From positions 2,812,001 through 2,876,000 of the forward strand of contig NZ_JAVIZX010000001.1 of assembly GCF_031453675.1 (NCBI RefSeq): a stretch of DNA of 64,000 bases. The letters run 5' to 3'. Both the position numbers and the translations under genes were made by a program. Below are positions 36,575 through 46,167 of this stretch, piece by piece. The DNA comes from Paracidovorax wautersii. GTDB lineage: Bacteria > Pseudomonadota > Gammaproteobacteria > Burkholderiales > Burkholderiaceae_C. Below the pieces are notes generated by a model. The model ran no database searches. It saw only the letters and a list, made by a program, of their open reading frames with translations, and was not told the origin of the DNA. Positions within the stretch are counted from its first letter, which is position 1, and every line of letters begins with the position of its first letter.

Positions 36575-37795
36575 ATGCAACGTAGAAACCTTCTGAAGCT
36601 CGGCGGCGCCGCAGCCGCCCTGCAATGCCTGCCTTCCATCGGCTTCAGCCAGCAGGGCGACGTGTTCCGCATCGGCTCGCTCACGCCCATCACCGGCGCG
36701 GGCAGCCCCTACGGCCCGGGCATGCAGCAGGCCATTCGCCTCGCGGTGGACGAGGTCAACGCCGCCGGCGGCGCGGGCGGCCGCAAGCTCGAGCTCTTCA
36801 CCGAAGACTCGCAGACCAAGCCGGACGCGGCCGTGCTGGCCGCCAAGAAGCTGATCGAGGTGAACAAGGTGCAGGCCGTGCTGGGCACCTGGGCCTCCGG
36901 CGTGTCGCTGGCGGTGATGCCGCTGACCGATGCCGCCGGCATCATCGAGATGAACGTCTCGGGCGCACCGGCCATCTCCACGCTCGATACGAAGGACCTG
37001 GTCTGGCGCTTCCAGGCCACCAACGACCGCTTCGGCGCGGCGTTCGCCGAGATCTGCGCCAAGCGCGGCTTCAAGCGGCCCGCCACCATGGCGTTCAACA
37101 ACGCCTCGGGCCTGGGCAACGTGGAAGGCTTCACCCGCGTGTGGGAAAAGCGCGGCGGCAAGGTGGCCGCGCACGTCACCTATGAACCCAGCCGCCCGAG
37201 CTACCGGAGCGAACTGCAGAAGATCCTGGCGGCCAAGCCCGACGTGATCGTGATGGGCTCGTACCTGCCCGACACCACCATCATCCTGCGCGAGTGGTTC
37301 CAGTCCGGTGCCGACAACAAGTGGATCATCCCCGGCTGGGCGGCCAACCCCGACCTGGTGAAGGCGCTGGGCGCCGAGGTCTGCGAAGGCATCATCTCGG
37401 TGGAAACCGTGTCGAACGAGAAGAGCACGTCGTACGCCCAGTTCGATGCCGCCTTCACCAAGGCCACGGGCAAGTCCGCCGCCACCAACATCTACGCCGC
37501 CATGGCCTACGACATGGCGATCTCGCTGGCCCTGGCCATGGAAGCCGCCGGCGCCAAGGCCACGGTGGAGCAGGTCAACGCCAAGATCCGCGACGTCTCC
37601 AACGCACCCGGCACGGCCGTGTATTCCTTCGCCGAAGGCAAGGCCCAGCTGGCCAAGAAGGCCAAGGTGAATTACGAGGGCGCCTCCAGCAAGCTCGACT
37701 TCGACAAGTTCGGCGATGCCACGCCCGACTTCGGCGTGTACGTGATCGAGAAGGGCCAGCTGGTCCGCCGCGACGTGGTGTCCATCACCATGTGA
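36575..37795 (+). CDS. livK: Liv-type ABC transporter substrate-binding protein
   Basis: This 406-residue periplasmic binding protein (Peripla_BP_6) starts with a Tat-like signal MQRRNLLKLGGAAAAL and continues FRIGSLTPITGAGSPYGPGMQQAIRLAVDEVNAAGG, the LivJ/LivK first lobe, through YEPSRPSYRSELQKILAAKPDVIVMGSYLPD. LivJ-type proteins bind amino acids, amides or aromatic acids; the amidohydrolase just upstream (48 bp) may process what it imports. An intrinsic terminator follows, which should make this gene more highly expressed than the membrane parts. Confidence 0.92.
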   Translation: MQRRNLLKLGGAAAALQCLPSIGFSQQGDVFRIGSLTPITGAGSPYGPGMQQAIRLAVDEVNAAGGAGGRKLELFTEDSQTKPDAAVLAAKKLIEVNKVQAVLGTWASGVSLAVMPLTDAAGIIEMNVSGAPAISTLDTKDLVWRFQATNDRFGAAFAEICAKRGFKRPATMAFNNASGLGNVEGFTRVWEKRGGKVAAHVTYEPSRPSYRSELQKILAAKPDVIVMGSYLPDTTIILREWFQSGADNKWIIPGWAANPDLVKALGAEVCEGIISVETVSNEKSTSYAQFDAAFTKATGKSAATNIYAAMAYDMAISLALAMEAAGAKATVEQVNAKIRDVSNAPGTAVYSFAEGKAQLAKKAKVNYEGASSKLDFDKFGDATPDFGVYVIEKGQLVRRDVVSITM

Positions 37796-37812
37796 CCGCA
37801 CAGGCCGCGCGC

Positions 37813-37843
37813 GCCGCGTCGTCGGCGCACGCGGCATTTTTTT
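37813..37843 (+). terminator. Intra-operon terminator between livK and livH
   Basis: Arms GCCGCGT and ACGCGGC with a 9-base loop are followed by A and seven or more T residues, 18 bp past the livK stop. Confidence 0.8.
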
Positions 37844-37958
37844 CCAGTCGCCCATGGGCGGCTGACACAGCCCGGCACAGCCGTTCTGGCCAGGCGTTGC
37901 AACGCCGGCAGAAAGCTTGTGCCGGCCGCCTGACGTGGGATCTGCACGAGATGACGCA

Positions 37959-38834
37959 ATGACCTGGATCGATTTCGCAAACCTCCTGATCAATGGATTG
38001 ATCGAAGGCCTGGTGGTGGCCCTGCCTGCCTTGGCCATGACCCTGGTGATGGGCGTCAACCGCTTTCCCAACGCCGCCACAGGCGACCTGATGACGACCG
38101 GCGCCTATGCCGCCGTGGCGGTGCAGCTGCTGGGCGGCGCGCCGCTGTGGCTGGCCGCCATCGCCAGCGTGGTGGTGACGGCGCTGGTGTCGGCGGGCTC
38201 CTACCAGCTGATCTTCCGCAAGCTGGCGGGGCGGCCGATGGTGGCCTCCATGCTGGCCGCCATCGGCCTGGGCTTTCTGCTGCGCAGCCTGATCTCGTTC
38301 TTCGCCGGCCACGACCAGCGCACCTTCGACATGCCGCTGGTGCGCGCCTGGAACTTCGGCGGCCTGCGCATCCTGCCCATCGACGTGCTGATCGCGGCCA
38401 TCGCCGCTGGCTGCCTGGCGGTCGTGTTCGTGCTCATCTATCGCACCAGCTTCGGCCGCCAGCTGCGCGCCGTGGCCGACAGCGCCGATCTGGCGCGGGC
38501 CAGCGGCATCCGCGCGGGCGGGCTGATGCTGAGCCTGTGGCTGCTGGTGGGCGCGCTTTCGTCCATCGGCGGGGTGCTGCTCGGCATGAAGGCCATCGTC
38601 ATGCCCGAGATGGGGTGGGAGAGCCTGATCCCCGCGTTCGCCGCCATGGTGCTGGGCGGCATCGGCAGCCCGGTGGGCGCCGTGCTGGGGGCGCTGGTGC
38701 TCTGCGTGGTGCAAGAGCTGTCGGTGCCGCTGCTGGGGCCCTCTTACAAGCTCGTGCTGTCGTTCGTGGTGCTGGCGCTGGTGCTGCTGCTGCGCCCCGC
38801 CGGCATCATGGGCCGCGTGCAGCTGGTGCGCTGA
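37959..38834 (+). CDS. livH: Liv-type ABC transporter permease LivH
   Basis: The 291-residue permease has eight or so membrane spans and the LivH motifs NGLIEGLVVALPALAMTLVMGVNRFPN, SFGRQLRAVADSADLARASGI (coupling loop) and AAMVLGGIGSPVGAVLGAL. It works with LivM. The ATG at 37959 begins MTWIDFANLLING; upstream in-frame codons do not resemble the family. Confidence 0.93.
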   Translation: MTWIDFANLLINGLIEGLVVALPALAMTLVMGVNRFPNAATGDLMTTGAYAAVAVQLLGGAPLWLAAIASVVVTALVSAGSYQLIFRKLAGRPMVASMLAAIGLGFLLRSLISFFAGHDQRTFDMPLVRAWNFGGLRILPIDVLIAAIAAGCLAVVFVLIYRTSFGRQLRAVADSADLARASGIRAGGLMLSLWLLVGALSSIGGVLLGMKAIVMPEMGWESLIPAFAAMVLGGIGSPVGAVLGALVLCVVQELSVPLLGPSYKLVLSFVVLALVLLLRPAGIMGRVQLVR

Positions 38835-38860
38835 TAAGAACAAGAACCAAGAGGCCAACC

Positions 38861-39742
38861 ATGATTGCCTATCTCTGTGCCATCGGCATCGTCGCGCTCA
38901 TCTACTGCCTGCTGGCGCTGGGCCTGAACCTGCAGTTCGGGCTGACCCGGCTGGTCAACTTCGGCGTGGTGGCGTTCTTCGCCGTGGGCGCCTACACCTC
39001 GGGTCTGCTGTCGCTCAAGGGGCTGCCGCTGCCGCTGTGCTTTGTCGCGGCTGGCATCCTAGCCGGCCTGCTGGCGCTGCCCATCGGCCTCTTGTCGCTG
39101 CGGCTGCGCGACGACTACCTCGCCATCGTCACGCTCGGCTTTTCGGAAGCCGTGCGCATCACCATCCAGCAGGAGAGCTGGCTCACCAACGGCGTGCAGG
39201 GCCTACCGGGCCTGCCCAAGCTGTTCGCCAGCTGGGGCGGCGGTGTGTCCGACGTGGCCATCTTCACGTTGCTGGCGGTGATCGTCGGGCTGGTCTGCTG
39301 GGGCACGATGCGGCTCACGCGCAGCCCGTTCGGCCGGCTGCTGAAAGCCATCGGCGACGACGAGGCCGCGCTCTCGGCCCTGGGCAAGGACCCGGCGCGC
39401 TTCAAGGTGCAGGTGTTCATGCTGGGCGCGGCGCTGGCCGGCCTGGCGGGCGCCTTCTATGCGCACTTCATCACCTTCATCACCCCGGAGCAGTTCATCC
39501 CGCTGATCACCTTCTACGTGTGGATGGGGCTGGTCATGGGCGGCTCGGGCTCGGTGCGCGGCGCCATGTTCGGCTCGCTGCTGCTGATGGTGTTCCTGGA
39601 GGGTTCGCGCTTCGCCAAGGACTGGGTGCCGGGCGTGTCGGAAGTCGGCATGGCCAGCCTGCGCCTGGCCGCCGTGGGCCTGGCGCTGATCCTGATCACG
39701 CTCTACCGGCCCAACGGTTTGTTCGGAGGCTCGTCGAAATGA
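38861..39742 (+). CDS. livM: Liv-type ABC transporter permease LivM
   Basis: This 293-residue permease has LNLQFGLTRLVNFGVVAFFAVGAYTSGLL, LRLRDDYLAIVTLGFSEAVRITI, FGRLLKAIGDDEAALSALGKD and VMGGSGSVRGAMFGSLLL, all typical of LivM. Its stop overlaps the livG ATG (ATGA). Confidence 0.93.
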   Translation: MIAYLCAIGIVALIYCLLALGLNLQFGLTRLVNFGVVAFFAVGAYTSGLLSLKGLPLPLCFVAAGILAGLLALPIGLLSLRLRDDYLAIVTLGFSEAVRITIQQESWLTNGVQGLPGLPKLFASWGGGVSDVAIFTLLAVIVGLVCWGTMRLTRSPFGRLLKAIGDDEAALSALGKDPARFKVQVFMLGAALAGLAGAFYAHFITFITPEQFIPLITFYVWMGLVMGGSGSVRGAMFGSLLLMVFLEGSRFAKDWVPGVSEVGMASLRLAAVGLALILITLYRPNGLFGGSSK

Positions 39743-40500
39743 GCATGCTGCAAGTGGACAACGTGAGCCGCCTCTTCGGCGGCTTCAAGGCGGTGGACGA
39801 CGTGTCGCTGCAACTGGCCGAGCGCGAGGTGCTGGGCATCGCCGGCACCAACGGCGCGGGCAAGAGCACCCTGTTTGCCGCCATCGCGGGACAGCAGCCG
39901 GCCGACGCCGGCCGCATCCGATTCGCCGGGCAGGACATCACCCGCCTGCCGCCCCACCGCCGTGCCCACCTGGGTCTGGTGCGCACCTTCCAGATTCCGC
40001 GCGAATTCAAGAGCCTGACGGTGCACGAGAACCTGATGGCCGCCGCCGCCAACCCGCAGGGAGAACGCCTCGTCAACGCCTTCTTCCAGACGCGCAGCCT
40101 GCGCGAACACGAGGCGCAGCTGGCGGCCAAGGCCGATGGCATCCTGGCCTTTTTGAACCTGGCGCGCGTGCGCGACGTGCCGGCCGGGGGCCTGTCGGGC
40201 GGGCAGAAGAAACTCGTGGAGCTGGGCCGCGTGCTCATGCTGGACCCGCGCTGCATCCTGCTCGACGAACCCTTCGCCGGGGTCAACCCGGTGCTGATTG
40301 ACGAGATCTGCGACCGTGTGCGCGAACTGCAGGGCCGCGGCATCGCTTTCATCGTCATCGAGCACCATCTGCAGGCGCTCAAGGCGCTGTCGCACCGCAT
40401 GATCGTGATGGACCGGGGCCGCATCCTGGCCGAGGGCGACCCGCACACCGTGCTGGACGACCCGCGCGTGCAGGAAGCCTACATGGGAGGGGTGGTATGA
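39739..40500 (+). CDS. livG: Liv-type ABC transporter ATP-binding protein LivG
   Basis: The 253-residue ATPase has Walker A GTNGAGKST, RTFQIPREFKSLTVHENLM as Q-loop, signature LSGGQKKLVELGR and Walker B CILLDEPFAGVNP, with the LivG C terminus HTVLDDPRVQEAYMG. Note Thr for Pro in the usual GPNGAGKT Walker A. It overlaps livM and livF by 4 bp each. Confidence 0.94.
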   Translation: MSMLQVDNVSRLFGGFKAVDDVSLQLAEREVLGIAGTNGAGKSTLFAAIAGQQPADAGRIRFAGQDITRLPPHRRAHLGLVRTFQIPREFKSLTVHENLMAAAANPQGERLVNAFFQTRSLREHEAQLAAKADGILAFLNLARVRDVPAGGLSGGQKKLVELGRVLMLDPRCILLDEPFAGVNPVLIDEICDRVRELQGRGIAFIVIEHHLQALKALSHRMIVMDRGRILAEGDPHTVLDDPRVQEAYMGGVV

Positions 40501-41234
40501 GCGGAGCAGGCATGAGCCATGAGAACCACGGCGGCAAGCTGCTGCAGATCGGCCAGCTGCGCGGCGGCTATTCGGAAGTGGACATCATCCACGGCATCGA
40601 CCTGGCCGTGGCGCCGGGCCAGATCGTGACCATCGCCGGCACCAACGGCGCGGGCAAGTCCACGCTGGTGAAGGCACTGCTGGGCCTGCTGCCGCGCGTG
40701 GCGGGCAGCATTCACCTGGATGGGCGCGACATCACGCGCCTGTCGGCGGAAGACCGCTTCGACGCCGGCCTGGCCTACGTGCCGCAGGTGGCGAACGTGT
40801 TTCCATCGCTCACGGTGCGCGAGAACCTGCAGGTGGTGCGTGGCGTTAAGCATCTCAAGCAGCGCATGGACCAGGTGCTGGCCGATTTCCCCGCGCTGGT
40901 CGAACGGCTGCCGCAACCGGCCAGCAACCTTTCGGGCGGCGAGCGCCAGCAACTGGCGTTTGCCCGCGCGCTGATGCCCTCGCCGCGCATCATGGTGCTG
41001 GACGAGCCCACGGCCGCGTTGGCGCCTTCGCTGGTCGGCAAGGTGTTCGACATGGTCCAGAAGCTGCCCGCTGCCGGCGTGGCCGTGCTGATGGTGGAGC
41101 AGCGCGCGCGGCAGGCGCTCGCCATCAGCCAGCAGGGCTACATCCTGGACCAGGGCCGCTGCGTGCTGCACGGCCCTGCGCAGGAACTGCTGGAGGACCA
41201 GCGCATGGCGCAGCTGTATCTGGGCAGCCACTGA
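40497..41234 (+). CDS. livF: Liv-type ABC transporter ATP-binding protein LivF
   Basis: This is the second ATPase, 245 residues. It has GGYSEVDIIHGIDLAV, Walker A GTNGAGKST, YVPQVANVFPSLTVRENL, signature LSGGERQQLAFAR, and Walker B IMVLDEPTAAL. The ATG at 40497 overlaps the livG stop; a second ATG at 40512 (MSHENHGG) is possible. It ends the operon. Confidence 0.94.
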   Translation: MSGAGMSHENHGGKLLQIGQLRGGYSEVDIIHGIDLAVAPGQIVTIAGTNGAGKSTLVKALLGLLPRVAGSIHLDGRDITRLSAEDRFDAGLAYVPQVANVFPSLTVRENLQVVRGVKHLKQRMDQVLADFPALVERLPQPASNLSGGERQQLAFARALMPSPRIMVLDEPTAALAPSLVGKVFDMVQKLPAAGVAVLMVEQRARQALAISQQGYILDQGRCVLHGPAQELLEDQRMAQLYLGSH

Positions 41235-41276
41235 GCCGTGTCTGCGCGAATGTGCCGTAAAGGCAGATCGCATGGT

Positions 41277-41333
41277 TTGCTATATTTAATATAGCTAATT
41301 GCGCTTTATGGATAAGCGCTGTAGGCCAATTTG
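41277..41333 (-). repeat. Dispersed double-hairpin repeat, copy B (intergenic)
   Basis: This is the best-preserved copy: a GCTATATTTAATATAGC hairpin, then TTGCGCTTTATGGATAAGCGC as a second hairpin, then AGGCCAATTTG. It lies downstream of livF. Read on the minus strand, the family frame PNWPTALIHKAQLAILNIA is open. Confidence 0.85.
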
Positions 41334-41481
41334 ATGCATGGGCCAATAAGCATGCGCCATCTCGCCAGGGGTATCTCATGGCGCTGGACTAGGGAACTGG
41401 TCGGGAAGACCGGCGCAGGTCAATGCGCTGGCGAGCGTGGGCCGCGCCGTGGTGCCTTGGCCTCCGGTGGGGGCGCTCGTT

Positions 41482-41925
41482 CTAGCGCAGCACCAGCACC
41501 GGAATGTGCGAGTGCGTCAGCACGTGCTGCGTCTCGCTGCCCAGCAGCAGGCGCTTGAGGCCCTTGCGGCCGTGCGAGGCCATCACGATCAGGTCGCACT
41601 GATGCTTCTTCGCTGCCGCGATGACGGATTCCGCGATCAGGTCCGACTTGGCGACCACCGCGCGCACCTTGACGCCGTCGGCCTCGCCACGCGCCTTGAT
41701 CTGCTCCAGCAGGGCCTGGGCGGCGGCCGTCCACTGGGCTTCCACCCGCTTGGCATCGGCTGCGTCCACGGGGGCGCCGCCCTCGAAGTAGCTGCGCGGG
41801 TAGCGGGGCACCACTTTCAGCGCCACCACAGAGGCGCCCGCCAGGGCGGCCAGCGAAAGCCCACTCTCGACGGCCTGGTCGGACAGGGGCGAGCCGTCGG
41901 TGGCGATGAGGATGCGTGTGTACAT
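41482..41925 (-). CDS. Universal stress protein (UspA family)
   Basis: The 147-residue protein has the UspA fold start MYTRILIATDGSPLSDQAVE and the ATP-binding Gly pattern GRKGLKRLLLGSETQHVLTHS near the C terminus, so it is of the nucleotide-binding type. It is divergent from ccoI and shares the FNR-box-containing intergenic region, which suggests induction at low oxygen. Confidence 0.92.
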   Translation of the reverse strand: MYTRILIATDGSPLSDQAVESGLSLAALAGASVVALKVVPRYPRSYFEGGAPVDAADAKRVEAQWTAAAQALLEQIKARGEADGVKVRAVVAKSDLIAESVIAAAKKHQCDLIVMASHGRKGLKRLLLGSETQHVLTHSHIPVLVLR

Positions 41926-41984
41926 GCTGGGCTCCTTGGAGGGTGGGTGACGGGTCCAGCTTAGACAGGGTGGTGGCGCACGTC

Positions 41985-41998
41985 TTGATCCATGTCAA
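41985..41998. promoter_or_regulatory. FNR box between uspA and ccoI
   Basis: TTGATCCATGTCAA matches the FNR/Anr site TTGAT-N4-ATCAA except for G in place of the first A of the right half. It is centred about 42 bp before the ccoI ATG and about 66 bp before the uspA start. Confidence 0.85.
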
Positions 41999-42033
41999 TG
42001 GGCTTGGCGTGGATCAAGAATAGTCTCCGGGCC

Positions 42034-44508
42034 ATGTCAAACCACCCTTCGGGCCCGCAGGTCGCCGCCGCCGACCCCGTGCAGGCAGGCGTGCCACGCG
42101 GGAGCGCTTTGGACGGCGCCACAGCCGCCACCCTACTGGACGATCCTCTCGAATGGTCTGCCTTCGGACGCCCGGTGGGCGCGCCGGTCTCCGATGATCC
42201 GGCCGTCAACGCGTCGGTGCCTTGGGAATCGCATGTGGTGCTGGAGGGCATGCATTGCGCGGCCTGCGCGCTCACCATCGAGGAGACCTTGCGCCGGGTG
42301 CCCGGCGTGCGCGAGGCCGAGGTCAGCTCCGCCACGCGCCGCGCACGCGTGGTGTGGCATCCGGCGCAGGTGCGCCCGTCGCAGTGGATGGCCTCCGTCG
42401 GCCAGGCTGGCTACCGCGCGCTGCCGGCCATGGACGCCTTCGTGCGCGAGCAGCGCCAGCGCGAGCACCGCCGCGCCCTGTGGCGCTGGCTGGTGGCGGG
42501 CTTTTGCATGATGCAGGTGATGATGTACGCATGGCCTGCCTACCAGGCCATGCCCGGCGATCTGTCGCTGGAGATGGAGCGCCTGCTGCGCTGGGCGTCC
42601 TGGGTCATCAGCCTGCCGGTGATGCTGTTCGCCTGCGGCCCGTTCTTCTCGAGCGCGCTGCGCGACGTGCGCCAGCGCCGCATCAGCATGGACCTGCCGG
42701 TGGCCCTCGGCATGGCCATCACCTTCCTCGTCAGCTCTGCCGGCACCTTCGATCCGGCCGGGCCGTTCGGGCGGGAGGTCTACTACGACTCGCTGACGAT
42801 GTTCGTGTTCTTCCTGCTCACGGGCCGGTGGCTGGAGCTGCGGCTGCGCGACCGCACCGCGGGCGCGCTCGAAGCGGTGATGAACCGCCTGCCTGACAGC
42901 GTGGAACGCCGGGGCGCCGACGGCGACTTCGTGCGCGTGGCGACGCGCCGTCTGGTGGCGGGCGACACCATCCGCGTGCTGCCCGGCGAAGCCTTCCCTG
43001 CCGACGGCCGTATCGTCGCGGGCCGCACCCAGGCCGACGAGGCGCTGCTCACCGGCGAATCCACCCCTGTGCTGCGCGGCGAGGGCAGCACGGTCACGGC
43101 CGGCAGCTACAACCTGCAGGCGCCGGTCGAGGTGCAGGTGCAGAGCCTGGGCGCCGAGACGCGTTTCGGCCAGATCGTGGCGCTGATGGAAAGCGCTTCG
43201 CTGCAAAAACCCCGGCTTGCGCAGCTGGCCGACCGCATCGCGCGGCCCTTCCTCGTGGCCGTGTTGGCGGCCGCGGCGCTGGCCGCCGCATGGTGGTGGC
43301 CCACCAGCCCCAGCCACGCGCTGATGGTGGCGGTGGCCGTGCTCATCGTGACCTGCCCCTGCGCGTTGTCGCTGGCTACGCCCGTCGCCATGCTCACGGC
43401 GGCCGGGACGTTGGCGCGCCAGGGCGTGCTGGTGCGCAACCTGCAGGGACTGGAGGCGCTGGCGGCCGTGGACACGGTGGTGTTCGACAAGACCGGCACG
43501 CTCACGCGCGATGGCATGGCCGTGCGCGCCGTGCATCTCGCGCCGGGCGCCGGCCTCCTGGAGGCCGATGCCGTGGCGCTGGCCGGAGCGTTGGCGCTGC
43601 ATTCGCTGCATCCGGTGTCGCGCGCGCTGGCCGCTTTTGCGGAGCGATCGGCGGGCGCTGGCGGCTGGGAGGTCGAGCAGGTACAGGAGGTTTCCGGCCG
43701 CGGTCTGGTCGCCACGGTGCGGCAGACGGGGCAGGGCGGTTCGCCATGGACCGTGCGGCTGGGCTCGGCTGCGCACACCGGTGTGGTGTCTGCCGGTCTG
43801 CAGCAGCAAGTGGTGCTGGCCTGCGAACGTGGGGAGCGCGGCGAGGGGAGCCTGCAGGAAGTCGCCCGGTTCGATCTGAGCGAAGACCTGCGCCCCGAGG
43901 CGGCCGAGGTCGTGCGCGGGCTGCAGGAGGCCGGCGTGGCGGTGCAGCTGCTGTCGGGTGATCGCGACGGGGCCGTGCAGCGCGTGGCCGCTCAGGCCGG
44001 CATCGCCGAGGCCGTGGGGGACTGCACACCGCAAGACAAGCTGCAGCGCCTGCAGGGCGCTCAGGCGCAGGGCCGGCACGTCGCCATGGTCGGCGATGGC
44101 CTCAACGACGGCCCGGTGCTGGCGGGTGCGCATGTGTCCTTCGCCTTTGGCCGTGCCGTGCCGCTGGCGCAATCGCGGTCCGATTTTGTCGTCCTGGGTG
44201 ATCACCTGGACCTGGTGTTGCAGACGCTCCTGCTGGCGCGCCGCACGCTGCGCATCGTGCGTCAGAACCTGTGGTGGGCCGCTGGCTACAACGCCCTGTG
44301 CGTGCCCTTGGCGATCGCCGGCTACATGCCGGCGTGGCTGGCCGGCCTGGGCATGGCGCTCAGTTCCTTGCTCGTGGTCATGAATGCCGCCCGGCTGGCC
44401 CGCGGCACCGCTGCGCACGCGAGATTCCAGGCCCCCGGAGCGCCGTCCGGCAGCCCGGCGCAGCCCCCTTCGGCCCTTGCGGCTGCAACCCCTGTCGAGG
44501 TGGCCTGA
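42034..44508 (+). CDS. ccoI: Copper-translocating P-type ATPase for cbb3 oxidase assembly
   Basis: This 824-residue inner-membrane pump exports or delivers copper for assembly of the cbb3 oxidase. An N-terminal metal-binding site GMHCAAC (Cys75, Cys78) is followed by eight membrane spans, TGE phosphatase loop (LLTGEST), the transmembrane metal site CPC (441-443), the phosphorylation site DKTGTLT (Asp485) and GDGLNDGPVL. CcoI proteins differ from CopA in this C-terminal hinge with GPVLAGAHVSFAFG. The ATG at 42034 (MSNHPSG) is used; an in-frame ATG at 41992 overlaps the FNR box. Its stop overlaps ccoS by one base. Confidence 0.95.
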   Translation: MSNHPSGPQVAAADPVQAGVPRGSALDGATAATLLDDPLEWSAFGRPVGAPVSDDPAVNASVPWESHVVLEGMHCAACALTIEETLRRVPGVREAEVSSATRRARVVWHPAQVRPSQWMASVGQAGYRALPAMDAFVREQRQREHRRALWRWLVAGFCMMQVMMYAWPAYQAMPGDLSLEMERLLRWASWVISLPVMLFACGPFFSSALRDVRQRRISMDLPVALGMAITFLVSSAGTFDPAGPFGREVYYDSLTMFVFFLLTGRWLELRLRDRTAGALEAVMNRLPDSVERRGADGDFVRVATRRLVAGDTIRVLPGEAFPADGRIVAGRTQADEALLTGESTPVLRGEGSTVTAGSYNLQAPVEVQVQSLGAETRFGQIVALMESASLQKPRLAQLADRIARPFLVAVLAAAALAAAWWWPTSPSHALMVAVAVLIVTCPCALSLATPVAMLTAAGTLARQGVLVRNLQGLEALAAVDTVVFDKTGTLTRDGMAVRAVHLAPGAGLLEADAVALAGALALHSLHPVSRALAAFAERSAGAGGWEVEQVQEVSGRGLVATVRQTGQGGSPWTVRLGSAAHTGVVSAGLQQQVVLACERGERGEGSLQEVARFDLSEDLRPEAAEVVRGLQEAGVAVQLLSGDRDGAVQRVAAQAGIAEAVGDCTPQDKLQRLQGAQAQGRHVAMVGDGLNDGPVLAGAHVSFAFGRAVPLAQSRSDFVVLGDHLDLVLQTLLLARRTLRIVRQNLWWAAGYNALCVPLAIAGYMPAWLAGLGMALSSLLVVMNAARLARGTAAHARFQAPGAPSGSPAQPPSALAAATPVEVA

Positions 44509-44645
44509 TGGACATCCTGTACCTGTTGATTCCCCTGTCCGTCGGCCTAGTCCTGCTCATCCTGGGAGGACTTTGGTGGGCGGTTTACCGAGGTCAATTC
44601 GAGAACGTGGAGCAGGAAGGCGAGCGCATTCTGAGAGACGGTTGA
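44508..44645 (+). CDS. ccoS: cbb3 oxidase maturation protein CcoS
   Basis: This 45-residue single-span protein (MDILYLLIPLSVGLVLLILG, then GLWWAVYRGQFENVEQEGERIL) matches the small CcoS family needed for cofactor insertion into CcoN. The TGATG junction with ccoI couples translation. The ccoN FNR box overlaps its last codons. Confidence 0.93.
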   Translation: MDILYLLIPLSVGLVLLILGGLWWAVYRGQFENVEQEGERILRDG

Positions 44646-44655
44646 TGTTCGTCAA
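44642..44655 (+). promoter_or_regulatory. FNR box upstream of ccoN
   Basis: TTGATGTTCGTCAA overlaps the ccoS stop and ends 53 bp before the ccoN ATG. The right half is GTCAA, as in the other two boxes of this window. Confidence 0.8.
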
Positions 44656-44708
44656 TGCCCTGAATTTGTGCCTGATTGAAACTTTCGCTGCAATAAAAGA
44701 GGTGCCCG

Positions 44709-46148
44709 ATGGATTCTTCAACAACAAATGCTGCGCATTACAACGACACCGTTGTTCGCCAGTTTTCTATCATGGCCGTCGTGTGGGGGGTGGTCGGCAT
44801 GCTGGTGGGCGTTTTCATCGCCGCCCAGCTGGCCTGGCCTGAGCTCAACTTCGGCATTCCATGGCTCAGCTATGGACGGCTCCGGCCGCTGCACACCAAC
44901 GCGGTGATCTTCGGCTTCGGCGGCTGCGCCCTGTTCGCCACCAGCTACTACGTCGTCCAGCGTACCAGCCAGGTGCGGCTGTTCTGCGCACCTCTGGCTT
45001 CCTTCACGTTCTGGGGGTGGCTGCTGGTCATCATCTCGGCCGCCATCTCGCTGCCCCTGGGATTCACCACGGGCAAGGAATACGCCGAACTCGAGTGGCC
45101 CATCGACATCCTGATCACGCTGGTCTGGGTCTCGTATGCCATCGTCTTCTTCGGCACCATCGGCACCCGCAAGGTCAAGCACATCTACGTGGCCAACTGG
45201 TTCTTCGGCGGGTTCATCCTGGCCGTCGCCATCCTGCACGTGGTGAACAGCGCCGAAGTGCCGGCGGGCTGGATGAAGAGCTACTCGGCCTACGCTGGCG
45301 TACAGGACGCCATGGTCCAGTGGTGGTACGGCCATAACGCCGTGGGCTTCTTCCTGACCGCGGGCTTCCTGGGCATGATGTACTACTTCATCCCCAAGCA
45401 GGCCGGCCGCCCGGTGTACAGCTACCGCCTGTCCATCGTGCACTTCTGGGCTCTGATCTTCACGTACATGTGGGCGGGTCCCCACCACCTGCACTACACC
45501 GCGCTGCCCGACTGGACGCAGTCCGTGGGCATGGTGTTCTCGCTCATCCTGCTGGCACCCAGCTGGGGCGGCATGATCAACGGCATCATGACCCTGTCGG
45601 GCGCGTGGCACAAGCTGCGTGACGACCCCATCCTGCGCTTCCTGATCGTGTCGCTGTCGTTCTACGGTATGGCCACGTTCGAAGGTCCGATGATGTCCAT
45701 CAAGACCGTCAACGCGCTGTCGCACTACACCGACTGGACCGTGGGCCACGTGCACGCCGGCGCCCTGGGCTGGGTGGGCCTGATCTCCATGGGCTCCCTG
45801 TACTTCCTGGTGCCGCGCCTCTTCGGCAAGGAAAAGATGCACTCCATCAAGGCGATCGAGCTGCACTTCTGGATGGCCACGATCGGCATCGTGCTGTACA
45901 TCGCCGCCATGTGGATCGCCGGCGTGATGCAGGGCCTGATGTGGCGCGCAGTGAACGCCGACGGCACGCTCACCTACACCTTCGTCGAGAGCGTCAAGGC
46001 GACCTATCCGTTCTACGTGATCCGCTTCCTGGGCGGCCTGCTGTACCTGGGCGGCATGGTGATCATGGGCTGGAACGTCTGGATGACCGCGATCTCGGGC
46101 CGCTCCGTCAAGGTGGCCATTCCCGCCGTCAACGCAGCACACGCCTGA
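44709..46148 (+). CDS. ccoN: cbb3-type cytochrome c oxidase subunit I
   Basis: This is the catalytic subunit with low-spin heme b, heme b3 and CuB, which reduces oxygen at low tension and pumps protons. The 479 residues carry the heme and copper histidines in [51 protein letters not shown] and [17 protein letters not shown], with about 12 membrane spans. AGAGGTG precedes the ATG. Confidence 0.97.
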   Translation: MDSSTTNAAHYNDTVVRQFSIMAVVWGVVGMLVGVFIAAQLAWPELNFGIPWLSYGRLRPLHTNAVIFGFGGCALFATSYYVVQRTSQVRLFCAPLASFTFWGWLLVIISAAISLPLGFTTGKEYAELEWPIDILITLVWVSYAIVFFGTIGTRKVKHIYVANWFFGGFILAVAILHVVNSAEVPAGWMKSYSAYAGVQDAMVQWWYGHNAVGFFLTAGFLGMMYYFIPKQAGRPVYSYRLSIVHFWALIFTYMWAGPHHLHYTALPDWTQSVGMVFSLILLAPSWGGMINGIMTLSGAWHKLRDDPILRFLIVSLSFYGMATFEGPMMSIKTVNALSHYTDWTVGHVHAGALGWVGLISMGSLYFLVPRLFGKEKMHSIKAIELHFWMATIGIVLYIAAMWIAGVMQGLMWRAVNADGTLTYTFVESVKATYPFYVIRFLGGLLYLGGMVIMGWNVWMTAISGRSVKVAIPAVNAAHA

Positions 46149-46167
46149 GCCGCGAGGAGCTAGATTC

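Noticed and set aside
42133-44418. A 761-codon minus-strand frame opposite ccoI
   Set aside because: Antisense to a complete P-type ATPase with all catalytic motifs; composition is typical of high-GC shadows.
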